DNA of 64,000 nt from assembly GCF_023053635.1 (NCBI RefSeq), contig NC_086172.1, positions 128,811,681 through 128,875,680 on the forward strand. Direction: 5' to 3'. Positions 50,401 through 56,310 of the stretch are shown piece by piece (position 1 is the first letter of the stretch; every line of letters starts with the position of its first letter). A model generated the notes under the pieces. It was not told the origin of the DNA. It did no database searches and saw nothing but the letters and a program-made list of their open reading frames with translations. This DNA is from Elgaria multicarinata webbii. Its lineage: Eukaryota > Chordata > Lepidosauria > Squamata > Anguidae. The position numbers and the translations under genes were made by a program.

Positions 50401-51268
50401 TGGGACCCACTGCTTATGCAAGGAAGATTTAGTGCTTCCTTGGGAAATCCCTGAAAAAAATTGGAAATGCTTGCTTCTTGAAGGAGGCAGGTCGGCAGAG
50501 CAACCTTATGCTATCTCTGCCAACCTGCCTCTCCCAGAATCGAGCATTTCTGCTCATTTTGGATTGCCCCAGAAGTGCTGTTGGATTTGTGCAACACAGT
50601 TGGCAGGGCAGAAGAGAATCAGTGGGGTTGTATGCACCCCATTGTATTGTGCCTACCTTATCCCATGATAGTGAGCTGTTTATCTGCTGTATCTACTTTG
50701 TTTTGTCGCAGAACTCAGATTCAGGCACTACACGAAGAGTGTTTTCGTTCTTTTTCTGCTACATAACTTCTAGATGGCATGCTGGTCTAGTGGAATAGTG
50801 CTATTACACAAGTGGAAAAGGTGTCTTCTTTCGCTTACACAAATAATACTGCATCCCCCCCACTCTGAAAAAAAATTGCTTAAAGTACTGTTTAAAAACA
50901 GAAGTGAAACTGGAAGCATACGTCATCACCTAAAGAACCTGTAAACAGTCGTGAGTAGGTAATGACAAGAGCACAATAAATGCCTCACATAGAAAAGCTC
51001 AGTGTCTGAATGTGTTAGATCCGTAGTATATATATTCCTGGTCATATGCCCATTGTTTAATTTTAGCAAGAGCTTGTCTGAAGCAGTAAATGGTTTGATT
51101 AAGACAAAAGTACTGTTGCAAGATTAAAGTGCAATCCTATATATGTCTACTTAGAAGTAAGCCCCATTGACTTCAATGGGACTTGGTCCCAGGTAAGTGT
51201 GTATAGGTTTGCAGGCTTAATGGGCTTTTCTTTGTTGGGGATTGGCATGCTTATTGCCAGCTTTCTTG

Positions 51269-51312
<44 letters not shown>

Positions 51313-54183
51313 GTTCTGTGGTTTGTTTTGCGTAAAACAGGTATACCTATCTCTGCTCCGGATGTATCTCTCGCCACCAAGTGTTCATTGCTTAGGACCA
51401 ATCAAGATGGAATTATTGGAGCCTCAAGCCAATCTCCAGGCTGCTTTACAGGTTTTGGAACTTCATCACAGCAAACTAGACACTACCAAAGTAAGGATTC
51501 CTTTATTTTTATATGAAGAATCTGTATCTCACAGCTAATGTACCTATAACTTGTGAAACTATGAACAGAACTTTGTGAGAAATATTTTTCCTTCCTACTC
51601 ATGGCCATGATAGATGCTAGGGGAAATTAAAGTACAAATGACTTGTTGGAATATTGAAACCAACTTTTGGAAGAATCGTAACACAAACAGTTTCTCTGAC
51701 ATACTGTTTTCCCTTTTGTTGTATTTCTAGGCAATAAACCTCCTCCCAGCAAATACTCAAATTGGTGAGATCCGAATCTTCCTAGAAAAAGTCCTTGAAG
51801 AAAATGCCCAGAAAAAGCGATTCAATCAAGTTCTTAAAAACCTTCTCCATGCGGAGTACCTAAGAGTATGTTCCCATATTTCTCATCTGTGATTATCAAG
51901 GGGGAAATTTAAATAAAATATTAGGGTGTATATAACTGAGCATTGCCTGCAGAGATATAGTAAAAAAAATATATTGGAAAATCGTAATAGCAAAAGAAAA
52001 AAAATCCCATACTAAGAGCATGTCTACACCACAAGGGTGTAGGGGGAGATTGCGGACTTACCGGCTTCCGCAATCTTCCCTGGATGTCTTGACGGCTGCA
52101 CGACACCATGGAAGGATGTCCTGGATGCCGTTTATTTTAAAAAACAACTACGACAGGAGCGCTTGCGCTCCACAGCAAAAGGTAAGAACTAAACCCCTGA
52201 CCCTGCTCCCCACCCCCGATGGTCATGGACTGCCACCATGCAGCTCTGTGCCCATTTTACGGTTCCTGCTATTTGCGGGGAGGGGAGGAAACCTGGGAGC
52301 AGTGGCCAAAAGGCCACCTTCCACAGGATAGTCAGCTTTTCAGCGGTTCCTGATATCCCAGGGTAAGTCCTTGCTAGTCCCGGGTTGCCCCCAGGATCCC
52401 CTGTGTGTTATGTGGACGCACAGGGATGATCCAAGGACTACTTCGGGATATAGGCATGGTGTAGACATGCCCTAAGTAAAAGTTGCTTCCATATCTCTTC
52501 AGGCTATCTATCTGCAAGAGATTGTTTTCCTCTAATAGTTTTTATTCTGTCATAGGTACAGGAGGAACGTATTTTACATCAGCAAGTGAAATGTATAATC
52601 ACAGAGGAAAAGCTTTGCAGTGTGTGTAAAAAGAAAATTGGAAATAGGTATGTTAAATTGCCTTAAAGAAATCTGTAGTGTATAGAAATTGCTACTCAGT
52701 CTGCTTTTAGAAACTGTCCATGGAAGAGCAGCAGTGGACCAGGATAACTGATGAGGCATTTTCATAGTATCTACAATTCTCTAAACTGACTCCTAGGCAG
52801 GTGTACTTAGAAGTAAGTCCCACTGAATTCAATGGGACTTGCTTCTTAGTACATGTGCTTAGGATTATAAGCAAAACAACCTTACTGTAACAATGTAGCT
52901 CTCCAGAGTGAGTAATTTGGGATATATGTGCTGATCTATCTTTTCAAATTCTGTGGTTCTCTTGGAATCTTACATGAAGTGTGTGGTTGTGCAGGTAAAG
53001 CAGCTCTTCTACAATATGCATAAACTCTATTCAGGCCAGCTCAGATTTTTCAAGTTTTTTAAAAATAGGGTTGGCTGGAAATCGATATGATCTGTTGAGT
53101 TGTGAACTTCAAAATGAGATTTAGTTAAATTATACTTTTTCAAACTATCCTGACAAATCTGTACCATTTCTGATTTTGACTTTACGAGAGCAGGCTTGAA
53201 AAAAGTTTAGATTTAAGGCTCTATTCTATGCCCTTAAATAGGATTTACTCCAAGTAAGCTTGCATAGGATTGCAGCCTTAAAATGTGACTGTGCAAGTCA
53301 CTTTCTGAATGAGCTGTGGAATGTGATTAACTTTTGCATTCTGTACTACTCAGTTTCTGAGTGAGATGTACAAGTAATGTGATTAACTTCTGTATTCTGC
53401 ATTTAATTCTATGTTCTGGCCTGATTATCATGCCACTGGTTGCACTTTTCTTTTAAAAACCAGTACTAACCTTTCCACATCTTGAACAAAGATTTCATAA
53501 GATTCTCCATCCAAGCTGTTGTTCTGACCTTCCTTCTGCTTCTTTCACGGTCTTTTTTAAATCTTGTGTTAGGCTTTTTAAATCTGTTTATTTTTTAGAA
53601 AACCTGTACGTATGTACAGCAAGAAATCACACACCTGTTCTTGCCTTCTTTACTGAAAACCAGACCCCTGCTCTTCTCCCTCATTGTATACAATCCCAGC
53701 TATTTTCAGTCTCTCATTATTCTGTTCTTACCATTTTAAAATGTGGGATAGCCTAGCAAAGTTAGCAGTATTTGTGTGATTTCTTAGCTGTCTTTGTGGT
53801 TTTGGAATTTTTTAAAAAATTAAGTTGTCCCCAAATATTAGATAAACCACTTCAAATAGCAACAAGAGAAGGAAAACACATACACAAGATTGTACAAGAA
53901 CAAAATGAGACAAAGACACCTGGAACAAAACATTAAAAGCTGAAGCAGAATAAGATATTGGTGCTGACATTATCTCAGAAAAGTATTGATTTTTGTAAGA
54001 CGTGCCACTTCTATGCACTTCAGATCAAGTGTTGCTCTATTGTTGGGAAGAGGAGAAATAATTACGTTCATAAAATAACTATATTTAACCTTTCTTTTTT
54101 CCAATAGTGCCTTTGCCCGCTATCCCAATGCAATGGTTGTGCATTATTTCTGTTCCAAAGAAGTCGGAGCAGGAGATACTTGA
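23212..54183 (+). CDS. VPS39: VPS39 (VAM6), complete coding region in 26 exons
   Basis: VPS39 is the HOPS-specific subunit that links the tether to Rab7 on late endosomes and lysosomes and binds VPS11 through its C-terminus (family knowledge). I joined 26 exons with GT-AG borders; lengths sum to 2655 nt, 884 residues, against 886 recalled for human. Residues ~15-290 form the CNH/beta-propeller domain, ~350-460 VPS39 domain 1, ~570-750 the clathrin-heavy-chain-type helical repeat, and ~830-884 VPS39 domain 2, with a CxxC pair (CSVC) and HYFC near the end. The start ATG at 23212 sits in a perfect Kozak context (gccgccacc) and gives MHDAFEPVPILEKLPLQIDC, the known N-terminus. No frame break is seen. 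A 27-nt exon 3 may be optional. Introns hold MITEs, one SINE and LINE pieces. Confidence 0.97.
23443..23557. mobile_element. Palindromic MITE in VPS39 intron 1
   Basis: TTGCCCAACCTGGCGCCCCC pairs with GGGCGCCAGGTTGGGGAAAG; centre holds ACTCCCATCAG / CTGGGAGTTGTAGT. hAT-type family, common in squamates. Confidence 0.7.
23869..24150 (-). mobile_element. LINE ORF2 C-terminal remnant, antisense
   Basis: Minus frame reads LGPNYLKDLLHLYKPPCTLR, then RAVRWASTQERVFSTVALHLWN, a diverged copy of the C-terminus seen at 9661-9900 and 43102-43400. Old. Confidence 0.7.
24451..24476. repeat. (GT)n microsatellite
   Basis: About 13 GT units in VPS39 intron 1. Confidence 0.95.
24837..24902 (+). CDS. VPS39: VPS39 exon 2
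   Basis: Residues 25-46, EEWLLVGTKQGHLLLYRIQK; acceptor ctttttacag, donor ACTG followed by gtgggt. First blades of the CNH propeller. Confidence 0.95.
25135..25288. mobile_element. Harbinger-like MITE, TTTAGACAG family
   Basis: TTTAGACAGAAAATGTCCTA, CAACTCTCAGC and mirrored GGGAGTTCATAGGATTTTTT, TTGTCTAAGCCTGG; diverged ends. Confidence 0.6.
25574..26327. mobile_element. Palindromic MITE (GGCCTAATCTACA ends) containing a Harbinger MITE
   Basis: Ends GGCCTAATCTACATCAAGCA, GGATATTGCACTATGAAAG and CTTTCATAGTGCAATATCCT, GCTTGGTGTAGATTAGGCC. A partial second copy of the end sequence lies inside (about 26146-26190). The insertion at 25634-26139 separates the left end from the rest. Confidence 0.75.
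25634..26139. mobile_element. Harbinger-like MITE, GGCCATAGCTAGAC family, nested
   Basis: Ends GGCCATAGCTAGAC and GTCTAGCTAAGGCC, with TAA duplication at 25631-25633 and 26140-26142. Contains the core CAGGGGATCCCGGGATCA in reverse orientation. GC-rich, so it holds long spurious minus-strand ORFs. Confidence 0.82.
26583..26850 (-). mobile_element. LINE 3' fragment (L2/CR1 type)
   Basis: TTTATTTATTAAATTTATAT, ACTGCCCCATAGCCGAAGC box, then 3'UTR and the end of ORF2 (AAATGCCTGGGAGAAGAGAA AGGTCTTA). Matches the copy at 7045-7487 in reverse. Confidence 0.85.
27243..27580. mobile_element. Two LINE 3' ends, one inserted in the other
   Basis: An antisense tail (TACCGCCCAATAGCCAGAGC) starts at 27243; a sense tail ending GGGATATAAATGTTTTAAAT, AAATAAATAAATAAATA lies at about 27333-27462; antisense-type 3'UTR then resumes (CAGTATAAAAGCTTAAAACT). 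This layout implies nesting. Confidence 0.65.
27647..27727. mobile_element. Harbinger-like MITE, minimal GGGTGCAATCC copy
   Basis: 81 bp, GGGTGCAATCCTAG to ATAGGATTGCACCC, TAA duplication at 27644-27646 and 27728-27730. Confidence 0.82.
27733..27859. mobile_element. hAT-type MITE abutting the Harbinger MITE
   Basis: CAGAGGTGGGGAACTGTGTC, CCTCCAGAT and ATCTGGAGGGCCACAGGTTG, CCCACCCCTG; flanks CCCTAAAA and CCCTAAAT (7 of 8). Confidence 0.8.
27903..28290 (-). mobile_element. LINE 3' fragment, close relative of the copy at 9430
   Basis: Almost base-for-base the same as 9450-9805: CCGCCCAATAGCCGAAGCTC, AACCACGCAGCAAAATTGAT, GGTCTTCAGCTGGCGACGAA, stopping inside the ORF at CCTAGTAGCCACC. Confidence 0.9.
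28262..28325. repeat. Tandem CCTCCTAGTAGG repeat at a LINE junction
   Basis: CCTAGTAGG / CCTCCTAGTAG recurs about five times exactly where the LINE copy is truncated. Confidence 0.85.
28671..28697 (+). CDS. VPS39: VPS39 exon 3 (27 nt, probable cassette microexon)
   Basis: Nine codons' worth of sequence (GEVTTSESG), acceptor aacatcag, donor GGCT followed by gtaagt. Both flanking introns have the same phase, so skipping leaves the frame intact. It falls where human VPS39 isoforms differ by about 11 residues. Confidence 0.85.
29093..29157 (+). CDS. VPS39: VPS39 exon 4
   Basis: Residues 56-77, CNRFEVTLEKSHKNFSKKIQ then Q; acceptor tttggtag, donor CAG followed by gtagga. Confidence 0.95.
29215..30075 (-). 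mobile_element. Old LINE 3' half (L2/CR1 type)
   Basis: Diverged copy: GGCAGCCAGTGCAACTCCCT, CAGCCCTATGTAATCG, GTTACCAGTGAATGGATCAC, GGATTTAGCCTCAGCTTATT parallel positions 9970-10410 of the younger copy. In VPS39 intron 4. Confidence 0.8.
30905..31045. mobile_element. MITE remnant, TTCAGACAACAC family
   Basis: TGTTGTGTTGTCTGAACCC at the left, CAGGGTTTGGATGACATGGG at the right, and an internal palindrome AACAAGCCAACTTCATAAAC / TTGATGTTGGCTTGTTT. Confidence 0.5.
31376..31520 (-). mobile_element. LINE 3'-end remnant (TTTACAATGTCTATGC type)
   Basis: TTTATTTATTATTTACAATG, GACTCTCAATGTGGCTTGCA and A-rich sequence; old. Confidence 0.5.
32053..32095 (+). CDS. VPS39: VPS39 exon 5
   Basis: Residues 78-92, IHVVPQFKILVSLL; 43 nt, acceptor ctttttatag, donor TTAG followed by gtaagt. 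Confidence 0.95.
32422..32555. mobile_element. Harbinger-like MITE, GGGTGCAATCC family
   Basis: GGGTGCAATCCTATGCATGT, TTAGACAGAAAAAAGTCC mirrored by GGACTTTTTTCCTGTCTAAA, CATGTATAGGACTGTGCCC; TAA on the left. Confidence 0.8.
32848..32942 (+). CDS. VPS39: VPS39 exon 6
   Basis: Residues 92-123, ENSIHVHDLLTFQQITTVSK and on to LFTCDLQ; acceptor cccaaacag, donor CAG followed by gtgggt. Confidence 0.95.
33431..33568. mobile_element. hAT-type MITE
   Basis: CAGGGATGTGGAACATGTGG, CCCTCCAG mirrored by CTGGAGGGCCACTTGTTCCT; flanks CTTTATAG and CTTTATAA (7 of 8). Confidence 0.78.
34028..34126 (+). CDS. VPS39: VPS39 exon 7
   Basis: Residues 124-156, HSDKGEEVLRMCVAV to DREFHELQ; acceptor tttttacag, donor CAG followed by gtgcat. 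Confidence 0.95.
34716..34949. mobile_element. Palindromic MITE, CAATATCCAATTATGTCATTC ends
   Basis: CAATATCCAATTATGTCATT C pairs with GAATGACGCCATTGGATATT G; the middle has further palindromes (TTATGTTTGTGCAAG / GCTTGCACAAACATAA). Superfamily not clear. Confidence 0.65.
35170..35700. mobile_element. DNA-element copy related to 58347-58787
   Basis: Shares CGCCCTCTC, GGTATCCCATCAGTCATTGC and CCTAGAGTGGCACTCG with the other copy (GTATCCCATCAGCCATTACA, ACTAGAGTGGCAGCTG). Ends poorly defined. Overlapping ORFs here are spurious. Confidence 0.55.
35940..36032 (+). CDS. VPS39: VPS39 exon 8
   Basis: Residues 157-187, GEYSVPDVPKSMAW to FKRDYYLIR; acceptor gatctccag, donor AGG followed by gtaaga. Confidence 0.95.
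36207..36390 (+). CDS. VPS39: VPS39 exon 9
   Basis: Residues 188-249, VDGKGSIKELFPTGKQLEP to NWTDIPIAM; acceptor caatttgcag, donor ATGG followed by gtgaga. Longest VPS39 exon here, 184 nt. Confidence 0.95.
36879..36999 (+). CDS. VPS39: VPS39 exon 10
   Basis: Residues 249-289, EHQPPYIVAVLPRYVEIRTF to RPRFITSG; acceptor ccaaaacag, donor GGAGG followed by gtatgt. End of the CNH domain. Confidence 0.95.
37186..37306 (+). CDS. VPS39: VPS39 exon 11
   Basis: Residues 289-329, GTNIVYVASNHFVWRL to QFELALQLA; acceptor preceded by a (CT)n pyrimidine run, donor GCA followed by gtaagt. Confidence 0.95.
37360..37551 (+). mobile_element. tRNA-derived SINE
   Basis: Box A TGGCTCAGTGGTAGAG (37368-37383), box B GGTTTGATTCC (37407-37417), body, and the 3' end GTCTGACCCAGTATAAAGCA GCTTCCTATG. 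In VPS39 intron 11, sense. Confidence 0.88.
38271..38505. mobile_element. MITE remnant, TTCAGACAA family
   Basis: GGATTCAGACAATCGTACAT at left and GATAGTCTGAAC at right; weak internal symmetry. Confidence 0.4.
38661..38795. mobile_element. hAT-type MITE
   Basis: CAGAAGTGGGTAATTGGTGG, CCTCCAGATGTTTTGGC mirrored by ATTTTGGCTTACAAGTTGCT, CACCCCTG. Confidence 0.7.
38963..39092 (+). CDS. VPS39: VPS39 exon 12
   Basis: Residues 330-373, DMKDDSDSEKRQQIHHIKNL to QVFAKLGT; acceptor acttattag, donor ACAG followed by gtaaat. Confidence 0.95.
39438..39502 (+). mobile_element. LINE 3'-end fragment (L2/CR1 type), sense
   Basis: GTGAACCGCCCAGAGAGCTT, CGGCTATTGGGCGGTATAGA and AATAAATAAATAAATA. Confidence 0.88.
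40017..40056 (-). mobile_element. LINE 3'-end scrap
   Basis: ATTATTATTATTTATTTATA, TAGCACCATCAATGTACAT. Confidence 0.6.
40222..40364 (+). CDS. VPS39: VPS39 exon 13
   Basis: Residues 373-420, DPTHVMGLYPELLPSDYKKQ to ALIDYLTQ; acceptor tattttctcag, donor CAG followed by gtaagc. Confidence 0.95.
40901..41044 (+). CDS. VPS39: VPS39 exon 14
   Basis: Residues 421-468, KRSQLVKKLNDSDHQSSTSP to LLKCYLH; acceptor atttcttcag, donor CAT followed by gtgagt. Confidence 0.95.
42366..42507 (+). CDS. VPS39: VPS39 exon 15
   Basis: Residues 469-516, TNVALVAPLLRLENNHCHIE to LYEKKGLHEK; acceptor cttattgacag, donor AAGG followed by gtaagt. Confidence 0.95.
42700..42797 (+). mobile_element. LINE 3'-end fragment (L2/CR1 type), sense
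   Basis: TTTTATTATGGTTTTAATTT, TTGTGAACCGCCCAGGGAGC, TTGGGCGGTATAAAAATGTA, AATAAATAAA tail. Confidence 0.88.
42915..43745 (-). mobile_element. LINE fragment (L2/CR1 type) with 207-codon ORF2 end
   Basis: Antisense in VPS39 intron 15. The minus frame 43725-43102 encodes the ORF2 C-terminus: [65 protein letters not shown]-like and WNDLPDEAHLAPT. A different subfamily from the copy at 9430 (tail CTCCCATAGCCAGGGCTCTC). Five-prime truncated. Confidence 0.92.
44409..44495 (+). CDS. VPS39: VPS39 exon 16
   Basis: Residues 516-545, ALQVLVDQSKKANSPLKGHE to QYLQHL; acceptor attgctgtag, donor TTGG followed by gtgagt. Confidence 0.95.
44898..45185 (-). mobile_element. LINE 3' remnant (TATATAGCACCAT type)
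   Basis: TTATTATTATTTTATATAGC, ACCATCAATGTACATGATGC, AACACCCTGCCACATAGG and, further in, TTTGGGGCTTTAAGTTAAAA CCAGCATCTTGAATT, the LINE ORF2 region. Confidence 0.7.
45364..45437 (+). CDS. VPS39: VPS39 exon 17
   Basis: Residues 545-569, GTENLNLIFSYSVWVLRDFP then EDGLK; acceptor cttgttctag, donor AAA followed by gtaagc. Confidence 0.95.
45779..45877 (+). CDS. VPS39: VPS39 exon 18
   Basis: Residues 570-602, IFTEDLPEVESLPRKRVLNF to LAIPYL; acceptor tgtctggcag, donor TTG followed by gtaaga. Start of the helical repeat region. Confidence 0.95.
46110..46227 (+). CDS. VPS39: VPS39 exon 19
   Basis: Residues 603-642, EHIIHIWEEAGSEFHNCLIQ to EYLSSFPP; acceptor tatttacag, donor CCAG followed by gtattt. 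Confidence 0.95.
46580..46708 (+). CDS. VPS39: VPS39 exon 20
   Basis: Residues 642-685, DKTPVPAGEEEGELGEYRHK to LISDFPFD; acceptor ctcttatag, donor GATG followed by gtaaga. The stretch LETSSCYIAEQL departs more from the human sequence I recall than the rest of the protein. Confidence 0.95.
46830..46959. mobile_element. Harbinger-like MITE, GGGCACAATCC family
   Basis: GGGCACAATCCTATGTATTT mirrored by CTAAACATGCATATTATTGC ACCC; TAA on the left. Confidence 0.78.
47372..47568 (+). mobile_element. CR1-like LINE 3' end
   Basis: CACCAGTTGCTGGGGAACAT, GACAGCTGGTTGGCCACTGG, GAACTAGAAGGACCCTTGGT, CTGAATCAGCACAGCACTTA; sister of 3612-3779. Confidence 0.75.
47593..47641. repeat. (CTC)n(TTC)n pyrimidine microsatellite
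   Basis: Nine CTC units then about six TTC units, 87 bases before VPS39 exon 21. Confidence 0.95.
47728..47830 (+). CDS. VPS39: VPS39 exon 21
   Basis: Residues 685-719, GLLEERALLLGRMGNHEQAL to LKDTKMAE; acceptor ctgttcccag, donor GAAAA followed by gtatgt. Confidence 0.95.
48678..48723 (+). CDS. VPS39: VPS39 exon 22 (46 nt)
   Basis: Residues 719-734, NYCHKHYDRSKDGNKD; acceptor acgtttcag, donor GAT followed by gtgagt. Confidence 0.95.
49566..49697. mobile_element. Harbinger-like MITE, GGGCACAATCC family
   Basis: GGGCACAATCCCATGCATGT, TTAGACAGAAAAAGTCCTAC mirrored by GTAGGGCTTTCTTCTGCCAA, ACATGCATGGGATTGCA; TTA on the left. Confidence 0.78.
51128..51215. mobile_element. Short palindromic MITE (AAGTAAGYCCCATTGA family)
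   Basis: GTGCAATCCTATATATGTCT, ACTTAGAAGTAAGCCCCATT mirrored by AATGGGACTTGGTCCCAGGT, GTGTATAGGTTTGCA. Other copies: 52795-52866, 3040-3100, 53215-53280. Confidence 0.65.
51271..51310. repeat. (GT)20 microsatellite next to a splice acceptor
   Basis: Twenty GT units ending 30 bases before VPS39 exon 23. Confidence 0.97.
51341..51490 (+). CDS. VPS39: VPS39 exon 23
   Basis: Residues 735-784, VYLSLLRMYLSPPSVHCLGP to LHHSKLDTTK; acceptor gcgtaaaacag, donor AAA followed by gtaagg. A (GT)20 run ends 30 bases upstream. Confidence 0.95.
51731..51865 (+). CDS. VPS39: VPS39 exon 24
   Basis: Residues 785-829, AINLLPANTQIGEIRIFLEK to LLHAEYLR; acceptor tgtatttctag, donor AGA followed by gtatgt. Confidence 0.95.
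52016..52472. mobile_element. Harbinger-like MITE, CATGTCTACACC family
   Basis: Ends GAGCATGTCTACACC and GGTGTAGACATGCCC, TAA at 52013-52015 and 52473-52475. Same family as 12540-13048, with the AGGATCCCCTGTG core. Confidence 0.85.
52556..52647 (+). CDS. VPS39: VPS39 exon 25
   Basis: Residues 830-860, VQEERILHQQVKCIITEEKL then CSVCKKKIGN; acceptor ctgtcatag, donor AATAG followed by gtatgt. Carries the CxxC pair of the C-terminal zinc-finger-like domain. Confidence 0.95.
52795..52866. mobile_element. Short palindromic MITE (AAGTAAGTCCCA family)
   Basis: GTGTACTTAGAAGTAAGTCC, CACTGAATTCAATGGGACTT, GCTTCTTAGTACATGTGCTT. Confidence 0.65.
52880..54095 (+). other. VPS39 intron 25, little recognised
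   Basis: Unique-looking AT-rich intron with only a faint palindromic-MITE relic at 53215-53280. Confidence 0.5.
54108..54183 (+). CDS. VPS39: VPS39 exon 26 and stop
   Basis: Residues 860-884, SAFARYPNAMVVHYFCSKEV then GAGDT and TGA; acceptor tttccaatag. HYFC supplies the second ligand pair of the zinc-finger-like domain. Confidence 0.95.
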
Positions 54184-54995
54184 AAGCATTGTTATGTGTA
54201 ATATGGACTATGATAGCCATGATGCTCACATGGAAGGAAAAAGAAGAGTATTAGACATGGAATTGACATCTCTAAGGAATCTTCTGAGGCATATTGCTTG
54301 CAAACAACTTGAGCCGCTCCCATTGCTTTACCGGACGTAACCTGCCAATATTGGCTATGTAGGAAAACAGACATCTAACTATTCTTTGATATACTCGGCA
54401 GCAGATTAACCTCATAGCACTTCTGCATGAGGAAGAATGAAAGCTAAATAGCAACAAGTTACTAATGCACTCCAGATTTTGCAACAATTTGTGTTTCAAG
54501 GAAGACCAACTCATGTTAAAAATGATATTAAGAAGGCAAAAATAGATTTTGTGGGATTCTACATTTTGAACTTAGATCAGAAAAATTCTTATCATAATTT
54601 AATTAGCATTGCATTGAGATCTACTTTAATTAGGCATTTGGAGGCAGGTGCTTCCAGCAAGTCTGTACCTATATTTTCTTTTCACCTATTATTGGGAATA
54701 TTCAGTAGAAAACGTTATCATTTTTCCTGTAGTGGTTAACACCACTAATATAAGAAAGTTCCAAGGGAATTAATCTCATATAATATGATCAGAACTGGCG
54801 AACATGCATTTTTTAGTTTTGTTTTTGAGAGGCATGTAAATATGAGTGGGTGTACTATTTGCACTGTGTACAGATATTTCCATTATAAATGGAATGAAAA
54901 GTGACGTGGTTTTCTGAAGATGGGGGAGGGGGGAACTAGCACCTGCACTTGTATCAACAAGTTAAAAGAGCAAATCTCTTAAACTTTAAGACTTA

Positions 54996-55128
54996 GGGCA
55001 CAATCCTATGCATGTTTAGACATAAAAAAGTCCTACAAGTCCCAGCATACTCCAGCCAGCTATGCTTGCTGGGGGATGCTGGAAGCTGTAGGACCATTTT
55101 CTGCCTAAACATGCACAGGATTGCACCC
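54996..55128. mobile_element. Harbinger-like MITE in the VPS39 3'UTR
   Basis: 133 bp, GGGCACAATCCTATGCATGT, TTAGACATAAAAAAGTCC mirrored by GGACCATTTTCTGCCTAAAC, ATGCACAGGATTGCACCC; TTA at 54993-54995 and 55129-55131. Confidence 0.88.
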
Positions 55129-56304
55129 TTAAAAAATCTCACTTATAATGACGGTATGTTTTCTATATTGCTTGAATATCGGTCTACACTTTTGGAGACA
55201 CCATTGCATTGAAATGCAATTAAGTCTTTATGCACTCTCTGGCTTTGAGGAAAGCAGACACTTATTTTGATGTCAGTATTTTGAGTTCACCCTGCTACTC
55301 TATTGTAGCTTTGTGTACCCAGATCACATTTTAATGCAGGAAAATGGGTTGCAATAATATCCTTGCAGGCTATAATATTTTTGTCCAATATATTGTTCTG
55401 CAAAGTCTTTATCTATTGCAAATGTAATGAAGATCTATTTGAGTGTTCACATGGAAGTAAAAATCCTGAGCTGTAAGGCCTAGCTCTACAAGCTAGTCGC
55501 AATTGCTTCAGAGTACCTAAATGGAGAAATTACCTCAACATCTCAGTTTAGCTATTTATTTATTTTTAAAATTAGGTACTTGTAATCATTCAATGGTTTG
55601 AGGTATAGGGAAGTATCCAATCAGACACTAGGCCTAACATATATTATGTTGTTTCCGTGTAAGGGACCTCTAGTACAACACCAATAGCGTTAGCTGGAAA
55701 ATCCATCACACAAGCTAAAGTTATTGGCCTTGCACTAGAAGTCCTTTATACTAGAACTATGTAATTTATGTTAATGCTAATGTCCAATTTGATGCTACTA
55801 AAATTCACCATTTGTCCTCAGACAAGTGTGTTATGGAAGTCAAGTTTCTGTAATAATACATGTCTACTAATATCTCAAGTTGACTTGTTGAAGCACAAGG
55901 ATAAATTTTGTGCGTAATTTGATCTGCTGCAAAACAGGACTTTTGTAATATCTGCTTCCCTGGCTACTTTAACTAGTCAAATTTCTAGTCAAGTCTATTG
56001 ATTTCTGTATTATGTGCAGTAAATACCAATTGTGTCTTACTGCTGAGGTTTGGATTTGTTCTTGTGCTGAAATTAAAACGTTTTTGGTACTTTGTATTTC
56101 TCCTATTTCAAGGAGAGAACTACAATGCAACCAGATCTTGTTTATGTTTTTGTTCATGTACTGTTATTTCTAGATTAGACCAGGTATTGCAGTTGGAGAT
56201 CAGGTGAGATTTTCGTATATAATGGGACAGGAAAAGGAAGCTATTTTACAGAAACTATGATCTGTGCAGACTATTCTGACACAGCTTATTACATGTCTGC
56301 TGCC

Positions 56305-56310
56305 AATAAA
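56305..56310 (+). terminator. VPS39: Candidate VPS39 poly(A) signal
   Basis: AATAAA in the context tgccaataaagcc; a backup AATAAA is at 56489-56494. Confidence 0.5.
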
